From positions 251,745 through 315,744 of the forward strand of contig NZ_JAPQES010000002.1 in NCBI RefSeq assembly GCF_026735165.1: a stretch of 64,000 nt of DNA. The letters are read 5' to 3'. Both the position numbers and the translations under genes were made by a program. Below the pieces are notes generated by a model. It was not told the DNA's origin. It made no database searches and saw only the letters and a program-made list of their open reading frames with translations. The stretch is from Clostridium ganghwense (lineage in GTDB: Bacteria > Bacillota > Clostridia > Clostridiales > Clostridiaceae). Positions 18,167 through 26,974 of the stretch are shown here, one piece after another (the first letter of the stretch is position 1; every line of letters begins with the position of its first letter).

Positions 18167-18760
18167 TTATTTTACATTCAATAACGGGTTTTCTTGTTTC
18201 TTAATTTTTACTAAATCAATTTGGTTTTCTATTAATCTGTTTTGCAAATCCATTATTTTATACTTAGAGGATTGAACTTGAAATTTCAATTCTTTATTTT
18301 CTGACTTCAATTGATTCTTTTCTTGCAAGTATTGTTTTGCACTTTCTCTTAAAAGTTCTAGTTCTTCACTTAATCTCTTATTTTCTTCTTCATACTGTTT
18401 CAAGTATTCTCCGCTCTTGCTATTTTCTAGTTTATTTTGAAGTTCAGCATTATATTCCTCTAAATTTTTAATATGCTTCTTTAAATCTTCAACTTGAATT
18501 TGCAGTGCTTTCTGTGATTTTTTAAACTCTTCTAATTCTTTATTCAAAAGTTCATTTTTACATTCACATTTAAGCATTTCATCAACTACATTAACAGCCG
18601 TTAAAACAGAAGCATCTGATATACTCAATCTTTTATTCTTATTTAATATATCAAGAATCTTTTTATCTACACATCCAGCTACTTTATGTAAATACTCTTC
18701 TCTTTCTTCGCCTACTAAATTATATTCAGAACCGTTTATCTTTACAGTTACCCTATTCAT
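18167..18760 (-). CDS. zapA: cell division protein ZapA with long coiled-coil extension
   Basis: Residues 1-95 form a ZapA domain (VTVKINGSEYNLVGEE, YLHKVAGCVDKKI, SDASVLTAVNVVDEML), which promotes FtsZ filament bundling at the division ring. Residues about 95-185 are a continuous Leu/Glu/Lys coiled coil. The total of 197 aa is about twice the length of classic ZapA, as is usual in clostridia. It follows pheT by 78 bp, a common clostridial order, and ends before a terminator. Confidence 0.85.
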   Translation of the reverse strand: MNRVTVKINGSEYNLVGEEREEYLHKVAGCVDKKILDILNKNKRLSISDASVLTAVNVVDEMLKCECKNELLNKELEEFKKSQKALQIQVEDLKKHIKNLEEYNAELQNKLENSKSGEYLKQYEEENKRLSEELELLRESAKQYLQEKNQLKSENKELKFQVQSSKYKIMDLQNRLIENQIDLVKIKKQENPLLNVK

Positions 18761-18838
18761 CTGAACACCCTCTTAGATAAATTCAAGAAAATTCTTATTT
18801 ATATTTTATCACATTTTCTTAGTATATGAAATATGAAT

Positions 18839-21217
18839 TTATCTAAGTTCCGCACCTAGCTTAAATTGTAAAGCTCTTACAATTTTATCATGTACTTTAT
18901 TTACCTCTTTATCAGTTAGAGTTTTATTCTCTCCTCTATATATTAATGAATATGCTATACTCTTTTTACCTTCAGGGATTTGTTTTCCTTGATACACATC
19001 AAATAATTTAATACTTTCAAGTATTTTACCGCCCTGTTTTCTTATGTTTTCTTCAATTTCTTGAACTAAAACTTGTTCATCAATTAATACTGCAAGGTCT
19101 CTTGTAACAGCTGGGAACTTAGGAAGAGCTTTATATTTCTTCTCAGTATTTGCATACTTAAATAGTACATCAAGATTAAGTTCTGCAATATAACATCTTT
19201 CTTCTACTCCATAATTTTCAGATACATCTGGATGTATTTCCCCAAGCACACCTACTAGCTCATTTTTTATATATAGTGCTGCTGTTTTACCTGGATGGAA
19301 AGTTGGATTTTCACTTTCTCTTGTAAATTTAGTCTTTTTCACTCCTAAGCAGTGTATTATATTTTCAACTACTCCTTTTAAATCTAGATAATCAACTTCT
19401 CCATACATTCCTAAAGTTACTAAATTTCTTTCCTCTGGAAGTTGCTTTTCATCTTCATTAGGAATATATATCTTACCTATTTCAAATAATCTAACTATCT
19501 CATTGTTTCTAGAATAGTTTCTAGCTAAAGCTTCCATCATTGAAGGAATAGAAGTAGTTCTCATTATGCTGTAATCTTCTCCTAAAGGATTCTTTATAGT
19601 TACAACTTTTCTAAGAGGACTATCTTGTGGTATTAATACTTTATCAAAAACCTTAGGACTTACAAAAGAATAAGCTATAGCTTGATTAAGACCACTTCCT
19701 ATTAAAGTATCAATAACCTTTGTTTCAAGAACTTGCTTCTCATTTTTACCGCCTTTTAGTGTTTGAGCAGCTGGAATTGTTGATGGAACCTTATTATATC
19801 CATATATTCTTGCAATTTCTTCTGCAACATCTTCACGTATATTCATATCACATCTAAATGTAGGGACATTAATAACTAATGTATCTCCTTGTACAGTAGT
19901 CTTTAGATCTAATCTGTCTAAGTACATTTTCATATCTTCTTTTGATATATTTAATCCCAAGAATTTGTTAATCCAATTTGAATCTACCTTTAAAGTGTGT
20001 GGTTCTAATTTTTCAGGATATACATCAATAGTACCTTCCATCACTTCTCCTGCCCCTAATTCTTCTATTAAGTGGCATGCTCTATTCATAGCCATTTCTA
20101 CTGCATTAGGATCTAAATCTTTTTCAAACTTTCCTGAAGCATCTGTTCTTAGAGCTAATTTTTTAGAAGAAACTCTAATATTTGTTCCTTCAAAATTTGC
20201 ACATTCAAAAACTATTTCAGCAGTATCTTCTTTAACTTCTGAATTTAAGCCACCCATAATACCTGCAAGAGCAATAGTTCTTTCTCCATCTTTGATGTTT
20301 AAAATTTCAGAATCTAATGTTCTCTCTTCTTCATCTAATGTAGTAAATTTTTCTCCATCCTTTGCTCTTTCTACTACAATTGTATTAGAAGCTATTTGTC
20401 TTCTATCGAAAGCATGCATTGGTTGCCCAAGTTCTACCATAACAAAATTAGTAATATCTACTATATTATTTATAGGTCTAACTCCTGCTTCAAGTAATCT
20501 TTCTTGCATCCATTGAGGTGATGGTTCTATTTTTACATTGGTTACACCTCTTGCCATGTATCTTCTGCATAGTGAATCACGAACTTCAACTTTTAAGCTA
20601 TCTTCTATGTTTTCGCTACAAGCAGCTTTGAATTCCGTATTTGGCATTTTATATTCTTTTCCTAAAGTTGCTGCTGTTTCTCTTGCTATACCAACTATAC
20701 TTAAGCAATCTGGTCTATTAGATGTTATTTCAAAGTCTATAATTGCCTTTTCCAAATCTATAACTTCTTTTATGTCCTTTCCTATTGCTGTATCTTGTGG
20801 AAGAATCATAAGTCCTACAACAGGTTCATCTCCAGCTATTCCCAATTCTTCCTCAGAACAGAACATTCCGTTAGAAACGGCTCCTCTCAACTTTCCTTTT
20901 TTGATTTTAGTTCCATCAGCTAAAGTTGACCCATGTAATGCAGTTGGAACTATGTCTCCTTCTTTCATATTTGTTGCTGCTGTTACTATTTGTATTGGCT
21001 CTTCTTTTCCAATATCAACTTGACATATTGATAATTTTTCTGCCTCTTCATGCTTTTCAAGCTTAATAATTTTTCCTGTAACAACTTTATTTATTATATC
21101 TCCTGTTACAATAACTTCTTCAACCTTAGAACCTGAAAGTGTTAACGCATCTCCAAGTTCTTGAGGAGATAAATCTATATCAACATAATCTTTTAACCAA
21201 TTTATTGGTGCCTTCAT
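18839..21217 (-). CDS. pheT: phenylalanyl-tRNA synthetase beta subunit
   Basis: The 792-aa β subunit of the α2β2 enzyme that charges tRNA-Phe. An N-terminal tRNA-binding (EMAP/OB) domain begins at about residue 40, followed by the B3/B4 editing region ([13 protein letters not shown]), B5 ([12 protein letters not shown] region) and the C-terminal anticodon-binding ferredoxin-like domain ([12 protein letters not shown]). Full family length. It follows pheS by 30 bp and should be controlled by the Phe T-box upstream of pheS. Confidence 0.97.
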   Translation of the reverse strand: MKAPINWLKDYVDIDLSPQELGDALTLSGSKVEEVIVTGDIINKVVTGKIIKLEKHEEAEKLSICQVDIGKEEPIQIVTAATNMKEGDIVPTALHGSTLADGTKIKKGKLRGAVSNGMFCSEEELGIAGDEPVVGLMILPQDTAIGKDIKEVIDLEKAIIDFEITSNRPDCLSIVGIARETAATLGKEYKMPNTEFKAACSENIEDSLKVEVRDSLCRRYMARGVTNVKIEPSPQWMQERLLEAGVRPINNIVDITNFVMVELGQPMHAFDRRQIASNTIVVERAKDGEKFTTLDEEERTLDSEILNIKDGERTIALAGIMGGLNSEVKEDTAEIVFECANFEGTNIRVSSKKLALRTDASGKFEKDLDPNAVEMAMNRACHLIEELGAGEVMEGTIDVYPEKLEPHTLKVDSNWINKFLGLNISKEDMKMYLDRLDLKTTVQGDTLVINVPTFRCDMNIREDVAEEIARIYGYNKVPSTIPAAQTLKGGKNEKQVLETKVIDTLIGSGLNQAIAYSFVSPKVFDKVLIPQDSPLRKVVTIKNPLGEDYSIMRTTSIPSMMEALARNYSRNNEIVRLFEIGKIYIPNEDEKQLPEERNLVTLGMYGEVDYLDLKGVVENIIHCLGVKKTKFTRESENPTFHPGKTAALYIKNELVGVLGEIHPDVSENYGVEERCYIAELNLDVLFKYANTEKKYKALPKFPAVTRDLAVLIDEQVLVQEIEENIRKQGGKILESIKLFDVYQGKQIPEGKKSIAYSLIYRGENKTLTDKEVNKVHDKIVRALQFKLGAELR

Positions 21218-21247
21218 TATAATTCCCTCCTATTATTAATGTATTTA

Positions 21248-22267
21248 CTAGAATTGATTTAAAAATCTCATATCACTTTCGTATAATAATCTTATATCAT
21301 CTATTCCATATTTCTGCATAACCATTCTATCAAGACCAAATCCAAAAGCAAAGCCACTATATACTTCTGGATCTATTCCACAATTTCTTAAAACTTGAGG
21401 ATGAACCATACCGCATCCTAAAATTTCAATCCATCCACTGTTCTTACAAACACTGCATCCTTTACCACCACATACAAAGCATGTAGCATCCATTTCAGCT
21501 GAAGGTTCTGTAAATGGGAAATGATGTGGTCTAAATTTAGTTTGCATTTCATCCCCAAACATTTTCTTAATAAACATTTCAAGAGTTCCTTTTAAATCTG
21601 CAAAAGTTATTCCCTTATCTACAACTAATCCCTCTACTTGATAGAATATTGGTGAGTGTGTAGCATCTACTGCATCTGATCTATAAACTTTTCCTGGTGC
21701 AATCATCTTTATTGGAGGCTTTTCATTTTCCATTGTTCTTATTTGGATTGGTGAAGTTTGAGTTCTTAAAACTATATCATCATTTATGTAAAAAGTATCC
21801 TGTTCACCTCTTGCAGGGTGATTTTTAGGAATATTTAAAGCTTCAAAATTATAGTAATCTTTTTCTACCTCTGGTCCTTCTTCTATAGAAAAGCCCATAG
21901 AAATGAAAATATCATTTATACTTTCTAAAGTTAATTCTAATGGATTTTTCTTTCCTACTGTTTGTTTTCTTCCAGGCATAGAAATATCTATTATTTCACT
22001 CTTTAATCTCATTTCCTTTTCTTTGTTTTTAATATCATTTGCTGCAGAAGTAATAAAATTCTCTAAGAATTCTCTTACCTCATTGGCAATTTTCCCTACA
22101 ACTGGTCTTTCCTCTGGTGATAATTTACCCATTCCTCTTAATATTTGAGTAAGTTCACCTTTTTTACCAAGATATTTTACTCTTATGGCTTCAAGCTCTG
22201 CTTTACTTGCTGCTTTTTTTAGTTCTTCTAAAGCAGTATTCTTTATTGCTTCTAAATTCTCTCTCAT
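21248..22267 (-). CDS. pheS: phenylalanyl-tRNA synthetase alpha subunit
   Basis: The 339-aa catalytic α subunit. It has an N-terminal coiled coil, motif 2 ([22 protein letters not shown]), [18 protein letters not shown] and motif 3 ([18 protein letters not shown]). I use ATG 22267 because GAAAGGAG lies just upstream and the product begins at the family start; a longer open frame to 22348 runs into the T-box terminator. Cotranscribed with pheT. Confidence 0.97.
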   Translation of the reverse strand: MRENLEAIKNTALEELKKAASKAELEAIRVKYLGKKGELTQILRGMGKLSPEERPVVGKIANEVREFLENFITSAANDIKNKEKEMRLKSEIIDISMPGRKQTVGKKNPLELTLESINDIFISMGFSIEEGPEVEKDYYNFEALNIPKNHPARGEQDTFYINDDIVLRTQTSPIQIRTMENEKPPIKMIAPGKVYRSDAVDATHSPIFYQVEGLVVDKGITFADLKGTLEMFIKKMFGDEMQTKFRPHHFPFTEPSAEMDATCFVCGGKGCSVCKNSGWIEILGCGMVHPQVLRNCGIDPEVYSGFAFGFGLDRMVMQKYGIDDIRLLYESDMRFLNQF

Positions 22268-22299
22268 TTTGCTGCTCCTTTCACATATATTTATTAAAA

Positions 22300-22550
22300 T
22301 AAAAAACTCCATCCCAACAAAAGGGACGAAGTTTATCCGCGTTACCACCCTGATTAACTATAAAAATATAGTTCTCTCATTTAATTTATCGGTTTTACCC
22401 GCTAATTGCTACTTTATTTCACAATTAGAACTCCAGAGTGAACTTCAATATATTCCATCTTAAAAAAGCTTTCAGTCTCTGGCTTTTTCTCCCTAAAAGA
22501 ATTCCTATATCTACTCTCTCTATCATAGTTTTAACTATTAATTTATGTAT
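22300..22550 (-). promoter_or_regulatory. T-box riboswitch, Phe-specific (pheST leader)
   Basis: On the minus strand the leader holds the T-box core AGGGTGGTAACGCGG followed by a terminator stem (CGTCCC/GGGATGG type) and a T-run. Upstream is a Stem I with an AG-rich bulge and a specifier loop reading GAAGTTCACTCTGG, so the specifier codon is TTC (Phe). Uncharged tRNA-Phe should stabilise the antiterminator and allow pheST transcription. Confidence 0.95.
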
Positions 22551-22574
22551 TACCTTTAAATAAACTTACATAAT

Positions 22575-22603
22575 ATTATAACCATATCTAATAAAAATTT
22601 CAA
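22575..22603 (-). promoter_or_regulatory. SigmaA promoter of pheST
   Basis: Minus strand: -35 TTGAAA (22598-22603), 17-nt spacer, -10 TATAAT (22575-22580), just upstream of the T-box and touching the 3' end of the methylase gene. Confidence 0.65.
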
Positions 22604-23382
22604 ACATTTTTTTGTCTTACTGCTTCATACATCATAATGCTAGCTGCTACTGCTGCATTTAACGATTCAGCTCCACCAGGCATTGGTATTTTAACTTTTT
22701 CCTCACCTAAAGCATATAATTCAGAACTAATTCCATTACCTTCATTCCCTACTGAAATTATAGCTCTTCCAGTTAAATCTATATCATAAAAATTTTTTTC
22801 AGTATCTAGAGAACTCACTATAAGCTTAAATCCTTTTTCTTTTAAGTCTTTAACTATATTAAAATCTTCATCTTCAATTATTGGCATCTTAAATATAGAC
22901 CCCATAGTTGAACGTAAAGTTTTATCATTAAATACATCTACAGTTCCCTTAGTTACTATAACACCTAATGCACCGCTAGCATGAGCAGTTCTTATTATAG
23001 TACCCATATTACCTGGATCTTGAATCTTATCAGCTAAAACATAAAAACCTTTAATATCTTTTGTCTTTACTCTTTTATTGTCAACTACGCCTAAAATACC
23101 TTGAGGATTATTTGTATTACATAATTCTTTTAATATACTATCACTAACACAATAAACCTTAGTATCTGTTTGAAGCAATTCTTCAATTTTAAAATTTTTA
23201 TATCTATCCATTCCACTATCACTAATAAAAATATATGGAACATTAAAAGAAGATTGTAGTGCTTCACCAACAAATCTAAAACCTTCTATAACAAATTGTT
23301 CTTTCTCATTTCTATATTTTTTCTTATGCAATTTTTTTATTTCTTTTATTAGAGAATTATCTCTACTCTCAATCTTATTCAA
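22600..23382 (-). CDS. TrmH/SpoU family RNA 2'-O-methyltransferase
   Basis: The 260-aa protein has an N-terminal substrate-binding domain (LIKEIKKLHKKKYRNEKEQF) and a SPOUT domain with the three family motifs: KIQDPGNMGTIIRTAHASG, ISVGNEGNGIS and IPMPGGAESLNAAVAASIMMYE, which form the SAM-binding trefoil knot. It probably methylates rRNA or tRNA ribose. It is close to RlmB/YsgA-type proteins, but the target nucleotide cannot be assigned. It follows ktrA by 13 bp, so it is likely cotranscribed with ktrBA. Confidence 0.88.
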   Translation of the reverse strand: MNKIESRDNSLIKEIKKLHKKKYRNEKEQFVIEGFRFVGEALQSSFNVPYIFISDSGMDRYKNFKIEELLQTDTKVYCVSDSILKELCNTNNPQGILGVVDNKRVKTKDIKGFYVLADKIQDPGNMGTIIRTAHASGALGVIVTKGTVDVFNDKTLRSTMGSIFKMPIIEDEDFNIVKDLKEKGFKLIVSSLDTEKNFYDIDLTGRAIISVGNEGNGISSELYALGEEKVKIPMPGGAESLNAAVAASIMMYEAVRQKNV

Positions 23383-23395
23383 AGAGCATCACCCT

Positions 23396-24058
23396 TTATT
23401 GATTTATTTCATTTTCAAGTTTATTTAATTCTTCAATTCCACCTATAGCCACTATAACATCTCCTGGCTTAATAATATCATCTGCTGAAGGTGAAATATT
23501 AACATCATTATCTCTTTTTAATGCCATGACATTTATTCCATATTTTGATCTCATATTTAGTTCTTTTAAAGTTTTTCCATGCCATTCCACAGGACTTGCT
23601 ATTTCAGCAATACTATAATCTGAAGATAATTCAATATAATCTAAAATATTGGATGAAACTAAATTGTGTGCAACTCTAACTCCCATATCACGCTCTGGGA
23701 AAATAACTCTTTCCACCCCAACTTTTTTAAGAACTTTTGCATGTAATTCATTATGTGCTTTAGTTATTATATAATTTACTCCAAGTTCTTTAGCTAAAAG
23801 CGCTGTCATAATACTCGCCTGTACATTCGAACCAATAGTTATTACTGCAACATCAAAATTACTTATTCCGAGAGTTCTAAGACTATTTTCATCAGTTGCA
23901 TCAGCTTGAACTGCATGAGTCACACTATCCGCAATATTTTGAATAATATCCTCATCTGCATCAATTGCTAACACATCATTTCCTAAAGAATAAAGAGTTT
24001 TTGCAATTGAACTTCCAAATCTTCCAAGACCTATTACTACAAATTGTCTCTTTTTCAC
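23396..24058 (-). CDS. ktrA: Ktr potassium-uptake regulatory subunit (RCK)
   Basis: A 220-aa RCK protein. The N-terminal Rossmann domain (VVIGLGRFGSSIAKTL, then an acidic IDADED at the second strand) binds adenine nucleotides, and the C-terminal TrkA-C domain carries the family's cyclic-di-AMP site. It forms the cytoplasmic gating ring of KtrAB. It lies 12 bp downstream of ktrB in the same operon. No riboswitch is visible upstream of ktrB. Confidence 0.9.
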   Translation of the reverse strand: MKKRQFVVIGLGRFGSSIAKTLYSLGNDVLAIDADEDIIQNIADSVTHAVQADATDENSLRTLGISNFDVAVITIGSNVQASIMTALLAKELGVNYIITKAHNELHAKVLKKVGVERVIFPERDMGVRVAHNLVSSNILDYIELSSDYSIAEIASPVEWHGKTLKELNMRSKYGINVMALKRDNDVNISPSADDIIKPGDVIVAIGGIEELNKLENEINQ

Positions 24059-24070
24059 GAAAAATCACCT

Positions 24071-25402
24071 CTACCCAACTAATATTTTACCTTCAGGATA
24101 CTTTATTGAATTTCCATTTTTCTTATTTGCTAAAGCTAAAACCAGTGTTAAAGGGCCAACCCTTCCTATATACATTGTTATAGCAATTACAATTTTTCCT
24201 ATAATACTAAGTTTAGGAGTAAGTCCTAAAGTAAGTCCTACTGTAGCAAAAGCTGATGTTGCTTCATACAATATATATTCAAGTGAAGCTCCAACCTCTG
24301 TAATTGATAGTATCATAGTAGTTGTAATAACAACTCCTATTGCTATAGTTGTTATTACAAAAGCTCTATAGACTAACTCTTTACTTATTGTTCTCTCAAA
24401 CATTTCTGTATCTTCTCTTCTTCTTATCACAGAAACAACAGTCATCAAAAGTAATCCTACTGTTGCTGTCTTAACTCCTCCTGCAGTAGACCCTGGTGAA
24501 CCACCAATAAACATAAGAATTATAGTTAAAGCTTTTCCTCCTGCAGTCATATCTGCTGTAGAAATAGAGTTAAACCCTGCTGTTCTAGGGGTAATTGCTG
24601 CAAATAATGATGACAATATTTTACCTTTCACAGGCATATTTTGAATAGTAGCTGGATTATTCATTTCAAATAAAAACATTAAAATCCATCCACCAAAAAT
24701 TAATAATATAGTCATTGATATAACAAGCTTTGCATGAACAGAAAGTTTTTTTATACCTTTATAATTGTAAATTTCTGCCCATACTGAAAAGCCCAGTCCT
24801 CCTATGATTACTAATCCAGATATAGCAAGAATTACAACCAAATTATTAGCATAAGGTACTAAACTATTCCCTGTAAGATCAAACCCAGCATTACAAAAAG
24901 CAGAAATTGAATGAAATATACTATAATAAATTCCTTTTAAAGGTCCATACTGAGGTATAAATTTTGTAGACAAAAACAATGCTCCTATACCCTCAACAGA
25001 AAAAGTAAATATTAATATGTATTTTGCTAATTTTACAAGGCCTTGAAGTGAAAAAGAATTCATAGCCTCCTGCATTATCAATCTTTCTTTAAGTGTTATT
25101 CGCTTACCCCACAGCAATGAAAACAATGTAGCAAAAGACATAAATCCAAGTCCACCAATTTGAATCAAAATTATTATAATTGTTTTACCAAAATAGCTCC
25201 AATGTTCTGCTGTATTTACAGTTGTTAGTCCTGTAACACATACTGCTGAAGTAGATGTGAAAATACAATCTATAAAAGGTGTTATACTATCATTTTTAGA
25301 TGCTATAGGCAGTCTTAATAGAAAAGCCCCTATAACAATAACTATTACAAAACCTAAAGCTAATATTTGAACAGGAGATAATTTTCTTTTATTTTTTGAC
25401 AA
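24071..25402 (-). CDS. ktrB: Ktr/Trk-type potassium transporter membrane subunit
   Basis: A roughly 443-aa membrane protein with the fourfold pore-loop repeat of the TrkH/KtrB superfamily; selectivity-filter glycines appear in TSAVCVTGLTT, SAFCNAGFDLTGN, TPRTAGFNS and ATVGLTLGL. It imports K+ with KtrA. The start is uncertain: a TTG at 25402 lies 6 bases after AGAGGTG, while in-frame GTG/TTG codons at 25411/25408 overlap the ribosome site. Its own SigmaA promoter is at 25439-25466. Confidence 0.9.
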   Translation of the reverse strand: MSKNKRKLSPVQILALGFVIVIVIGAFLLRLPIASKNDSITPFIDCIFTSTSAVCVTGLTTVNTAEHWSYFGKTIIIILIQIGGLGFMSFATLFSLLWGKRITLKERLIMQEAMNSFSLQGLVKLAKYILIFTFSVEGIGALFLSTKFIPQYGPLKGIYYSIFHSISAFCNAGFDLTGNSLVPYANNLVVILAISGLVIIGGLGFSVWAEIYNYKGIKKLSVHAKLVISMTILLIFGGWILMFLFEMNNPATIQNMPVKGKILSSLFAAITPRTAGFNSISTADMTAGGKALTIILMFIGGSPGSTAGGVKTATVGLLLMTVVSVIRRREDTEMFERTISKELVYRAFVITTIAIGVVITTTMILSITEVGASLEYILYEATSAFATVGLTLGLTPKLSIIGKIVIAITMYIGRVGPLTLVLALANKKNGNSIKYPEGKILVG

Positions 25403-25438
25403 CTTCAACACCTCTGAATTCTGAAATTTAATAAACTT

Positions 25439-25466
25439 ATTATAACACTTAAAATAAGTTTGTCAA
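25439..25466 (-). promoter_or_regulatory. SigmaA promoter of ktrBA
   Basis: Minus strand: perfect -35 TTGACA (25461-25466) and perfect -10 TATAAT (25439-25444), 16-nt spacer. The leader is short (about 30 nt), so no room for a riboswitch. Confidence 0.8.
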
Positions 25467-25475
25467 AAGAAAAAG

Positions 25476-25524
25476 GCATATAGTGCGTATAATGCTAAAT
25501 GGAATGCATTACTACACTATATGC
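25476..25524. terminator. large hairpin, second terminator in the rplT-ktrB gap
   Basis: Outer stem GCATATAGTG/CACTATATGC encloses an inner AATGC/GCATT stem, with A/T runs on both sides. It insulates ktrBA from infC-rpmI-rplT. Confidence 0.7.
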
Positions 25525-25575
25525 TCTTTTTTACATACTCATAGATGGAATTTATAAACTCCTATACTATAAATA

Positions 25576-25599
25576 AAATGCAGCTATTAAGCCGCATTT
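25576..25599 (-). terminator. terminator after rplT
   Basis: Stem AAATGCGGC/GCTGCATTT on the minus strand with a 6-nt loop and T-rich tail, 5 bp past the rplT stop. Confidence 0.75.
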
Positions 25600-25603
25600 T
25601 ATA

Positions 25604-25963
25604 TTAAGCATTTAATTGTTTTTTAGCTACTTCTACTAAATCTGCAAATGCTTTTGGATCGTTTATAGCTATTTCTGAAAGCATTTTTCTGTTCATGCTT
25701 ATACCAGCAAGTTTCATTCCATTCATGAACTTTGAATAAGAAAGTCCACTTATTCTTGCTGCTGCATTTATTCTAGCAATCCAAAGTCTTCTGAAATCTC
25801 TTTTCTTTAATTTTCTACCAACATATGCAAAACTCATTGCTCTCATTACTGTTTCATTAGCAGCTCTGAAAGTCTTGCTTCTTCTTCCATAATAACCTTT
25901 TGCAAGTTTTAATATTTTTTTATGTTTTTTACGAGCGTGTACAGCTCTTTTTACTCTTGCCAT
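25604..25963 (-). CDS. rplT: ribosomal protein L20
   Basis: 119-aa 50S protein of standard length with the signature basic N terminus ([26 protein letters not shown]) in which the [11 protein letters not shown] and [11 protein letters not shown] blocks follow. It binds 23S rRNA early in assembly and in Firmicutes represses its own operon by binding the leader mRNA. Last gene of infC-rpmI-rplT. Confidence 0.98.
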   Translation of the reverse strand: MARVKRAVHARKKHKKILKLAKGYYGRRSKTFRAANETVMRAMSFAYVGRKLKKRDFRRLWIARINAAARISGLSYSKFMNGMKLAGISMNRKMLSEIAINDPKAFADLVEVAKKQLNA

Positions 25964-25996
25964 TTAGAAAAACCTCCTCTTGTGACCGATATTATA

Positions 25997-26194
25997 TTAT
26001 AAGTATGGTAATAATTTCTTCATTGCTTTTTCTTGAGTGTCAGACACAAGTCCACTTTTTCTAAGATTTCTCTTTGTCTTTGAACTCTTCTTAGTTAATA
26101 TGTGGCTCTTGTAAGCTTTAGATCTCTTAAGCTTTCCACTTCCTGTCTTCTTAAATCTTTTTGCTGCACCTCTATGTGTTTTCATTTTTGGCAT
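25997..26194 (-). CDS. rpmI: ribosomal protein L35
   Basis: 65-aa 50S protein: [20 protein letters not shown] and [13 protein letters not shown] are diagnostic. It lies between infC and rplT with short gaps, the canonical order. Confidence 0.98.
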   Translation of the reverse strand: MPKMKTHRGAAKRFKKTGSGKLKRSKAYKSHILTKKSSKTKRNLRKSGLVSDTQEKAMKKLLPYL

Positions 26195-26213
26195 TACAAA
26201 TTCCTCCTTTCAA

Positions 26214-26729
26214 TTATGCTCTTTTCGGAGCTAATATCATGATCATGTTTCTTCCTTCAAGCTTTGCCGGCTTTTCAATAACACATACATCTTCTATTTT
26301 TGATACAAAGGCACTCAAAATTTTATGTCCTTTGTAAGCATAATCTGCTTCTCTTCCTCTAAATCTTACTGTAACTTTAACTTTGTTTTCAGCTAGTAAA
26401 AACTTTCTTGCCTTATTAGCTTTTATTCCTATATCATGTTCTTCAATAGTTGGGCTGAATCTGATTTCTTTGATGTTAACAATTTTTTGATTTTTCTTTG
26501 CTTCTTTAACTTTTTTAGTTTGTTCATACAAATGCTTACCATAATCCATAATTTTACAAACTGGTGGTTTTGCACCTGGAGATATCATAACTAAATCAAG
26601 CTCTTTTTCTTCAGCAATATTAAGTGCTTCCCTAGAACTAATTATTCCTAGTTGTTCTCCATCACTATCTATAACCCTTATTTCTTTTTCCCTAATCTTT
26701 TCATTGATAAGACAATCTTTTTTGATAAT
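26214..26729 (-). CDS. infC: translation initiation factor IF-3, AUU start
   Basis: IF-3 binds the 30S subunit and monitors start-codon choice. The first in-frame ATG (26588) would give 124 aa and remove most of the N-terminal domain. Upstream the frame stays open and encodes [20 protein letters not shown], the conserved IF-3 N terminus, back to ATT 26729 (next codon ATC). GGAGG lies 6 bases upstream. The product is then 171 aa, the normal length. AUU starts in infC are known in E. coli and Bacillus relatives and allow autoregulation by IF-3 discrimination. The C-terminal domain carries the [10 protein letters not shown] motif. Confidence 0.95.
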   Translation of the reverse strand: MIKKDCLINEKIREKEIRVIDSDGEQLGIISSREALNIAEEKELDLVMISPGAKPPVCKIMDYGKHLYEQTKKVKEAKKNQKIVNIKEIRFSPTIEEHDIGIKANKARKFLLAENKVKVTVRFRGREADYAYKGHKILSAFVSKIEDVCVIEKPAKLEGRNMIMILAPKRA

Positions 26730-26740
26730 TTTTCACCTCC

Positions 26741-26935
26741 GAATTATTATAAATTCTTATTATTATAAATCCTTAAACATAAACATTTATAATTTCAATT
26801 ATCATATAAATAAAAAAGGAACGGCCTCAAGCCGTCCCTTACATTACAATAACAAACATTACTTTTGCAATAATAATGTATACCTTACTAGCAATGCTGT
26901 AAGGTGAGAAACAGCTCGTTTCTTCTTAACAAATA
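26741..26935 (-). promoter_or_regulatory. attenuator leader of infC-rpmI-rplT (L20-leader-like)
   Basis: About 190 nt of untranslated leader. It contains an ACCTTAC/GTAAGGT hairpin (26882-26905) and then an intrinsic terminator, GGGACGGC/GCCGTTCC with a T-run (26811-26839 on the minus strand), well before the infC ribosome site. A terminator inside this leader is the arrangement of Firmicute L20 leaders, in which L20 promotes termination. I did not fold the full alternative antiterminator. Confidence 0.7.
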
Positions 26936-26937
26936 GT

Positions 26938-26966
26938 ATTTTACTATTAATATATTATATTGTCAA
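26938..26966 (-). promoter_or_regulatory. SigmaA promoter of infC-rpmI-rplT
   Basis: Minus strand -35 TTGACA (26961-26966), 17-nt spacer, -10 TAAAAT (26938-26943), starting the attenuated leader directly after thrS. Confidence 0.75.
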
Positions 26967-26974
26967 TATATTTT

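Noticed and set aside
19965-21023. Long plus-strand frames opposite pheT
   Set aside because: Antisense shadows of a well-conserved gene, with Ser/Pro-rich composition typical of reversed coding strands.
25412-25600. Cyclic-di-AMP riboswitch before ktrB
   Set aside because: The ktrBA promoter lies only about 30-60 nt before the start, leaving no room; upstream hairpins are terminators.
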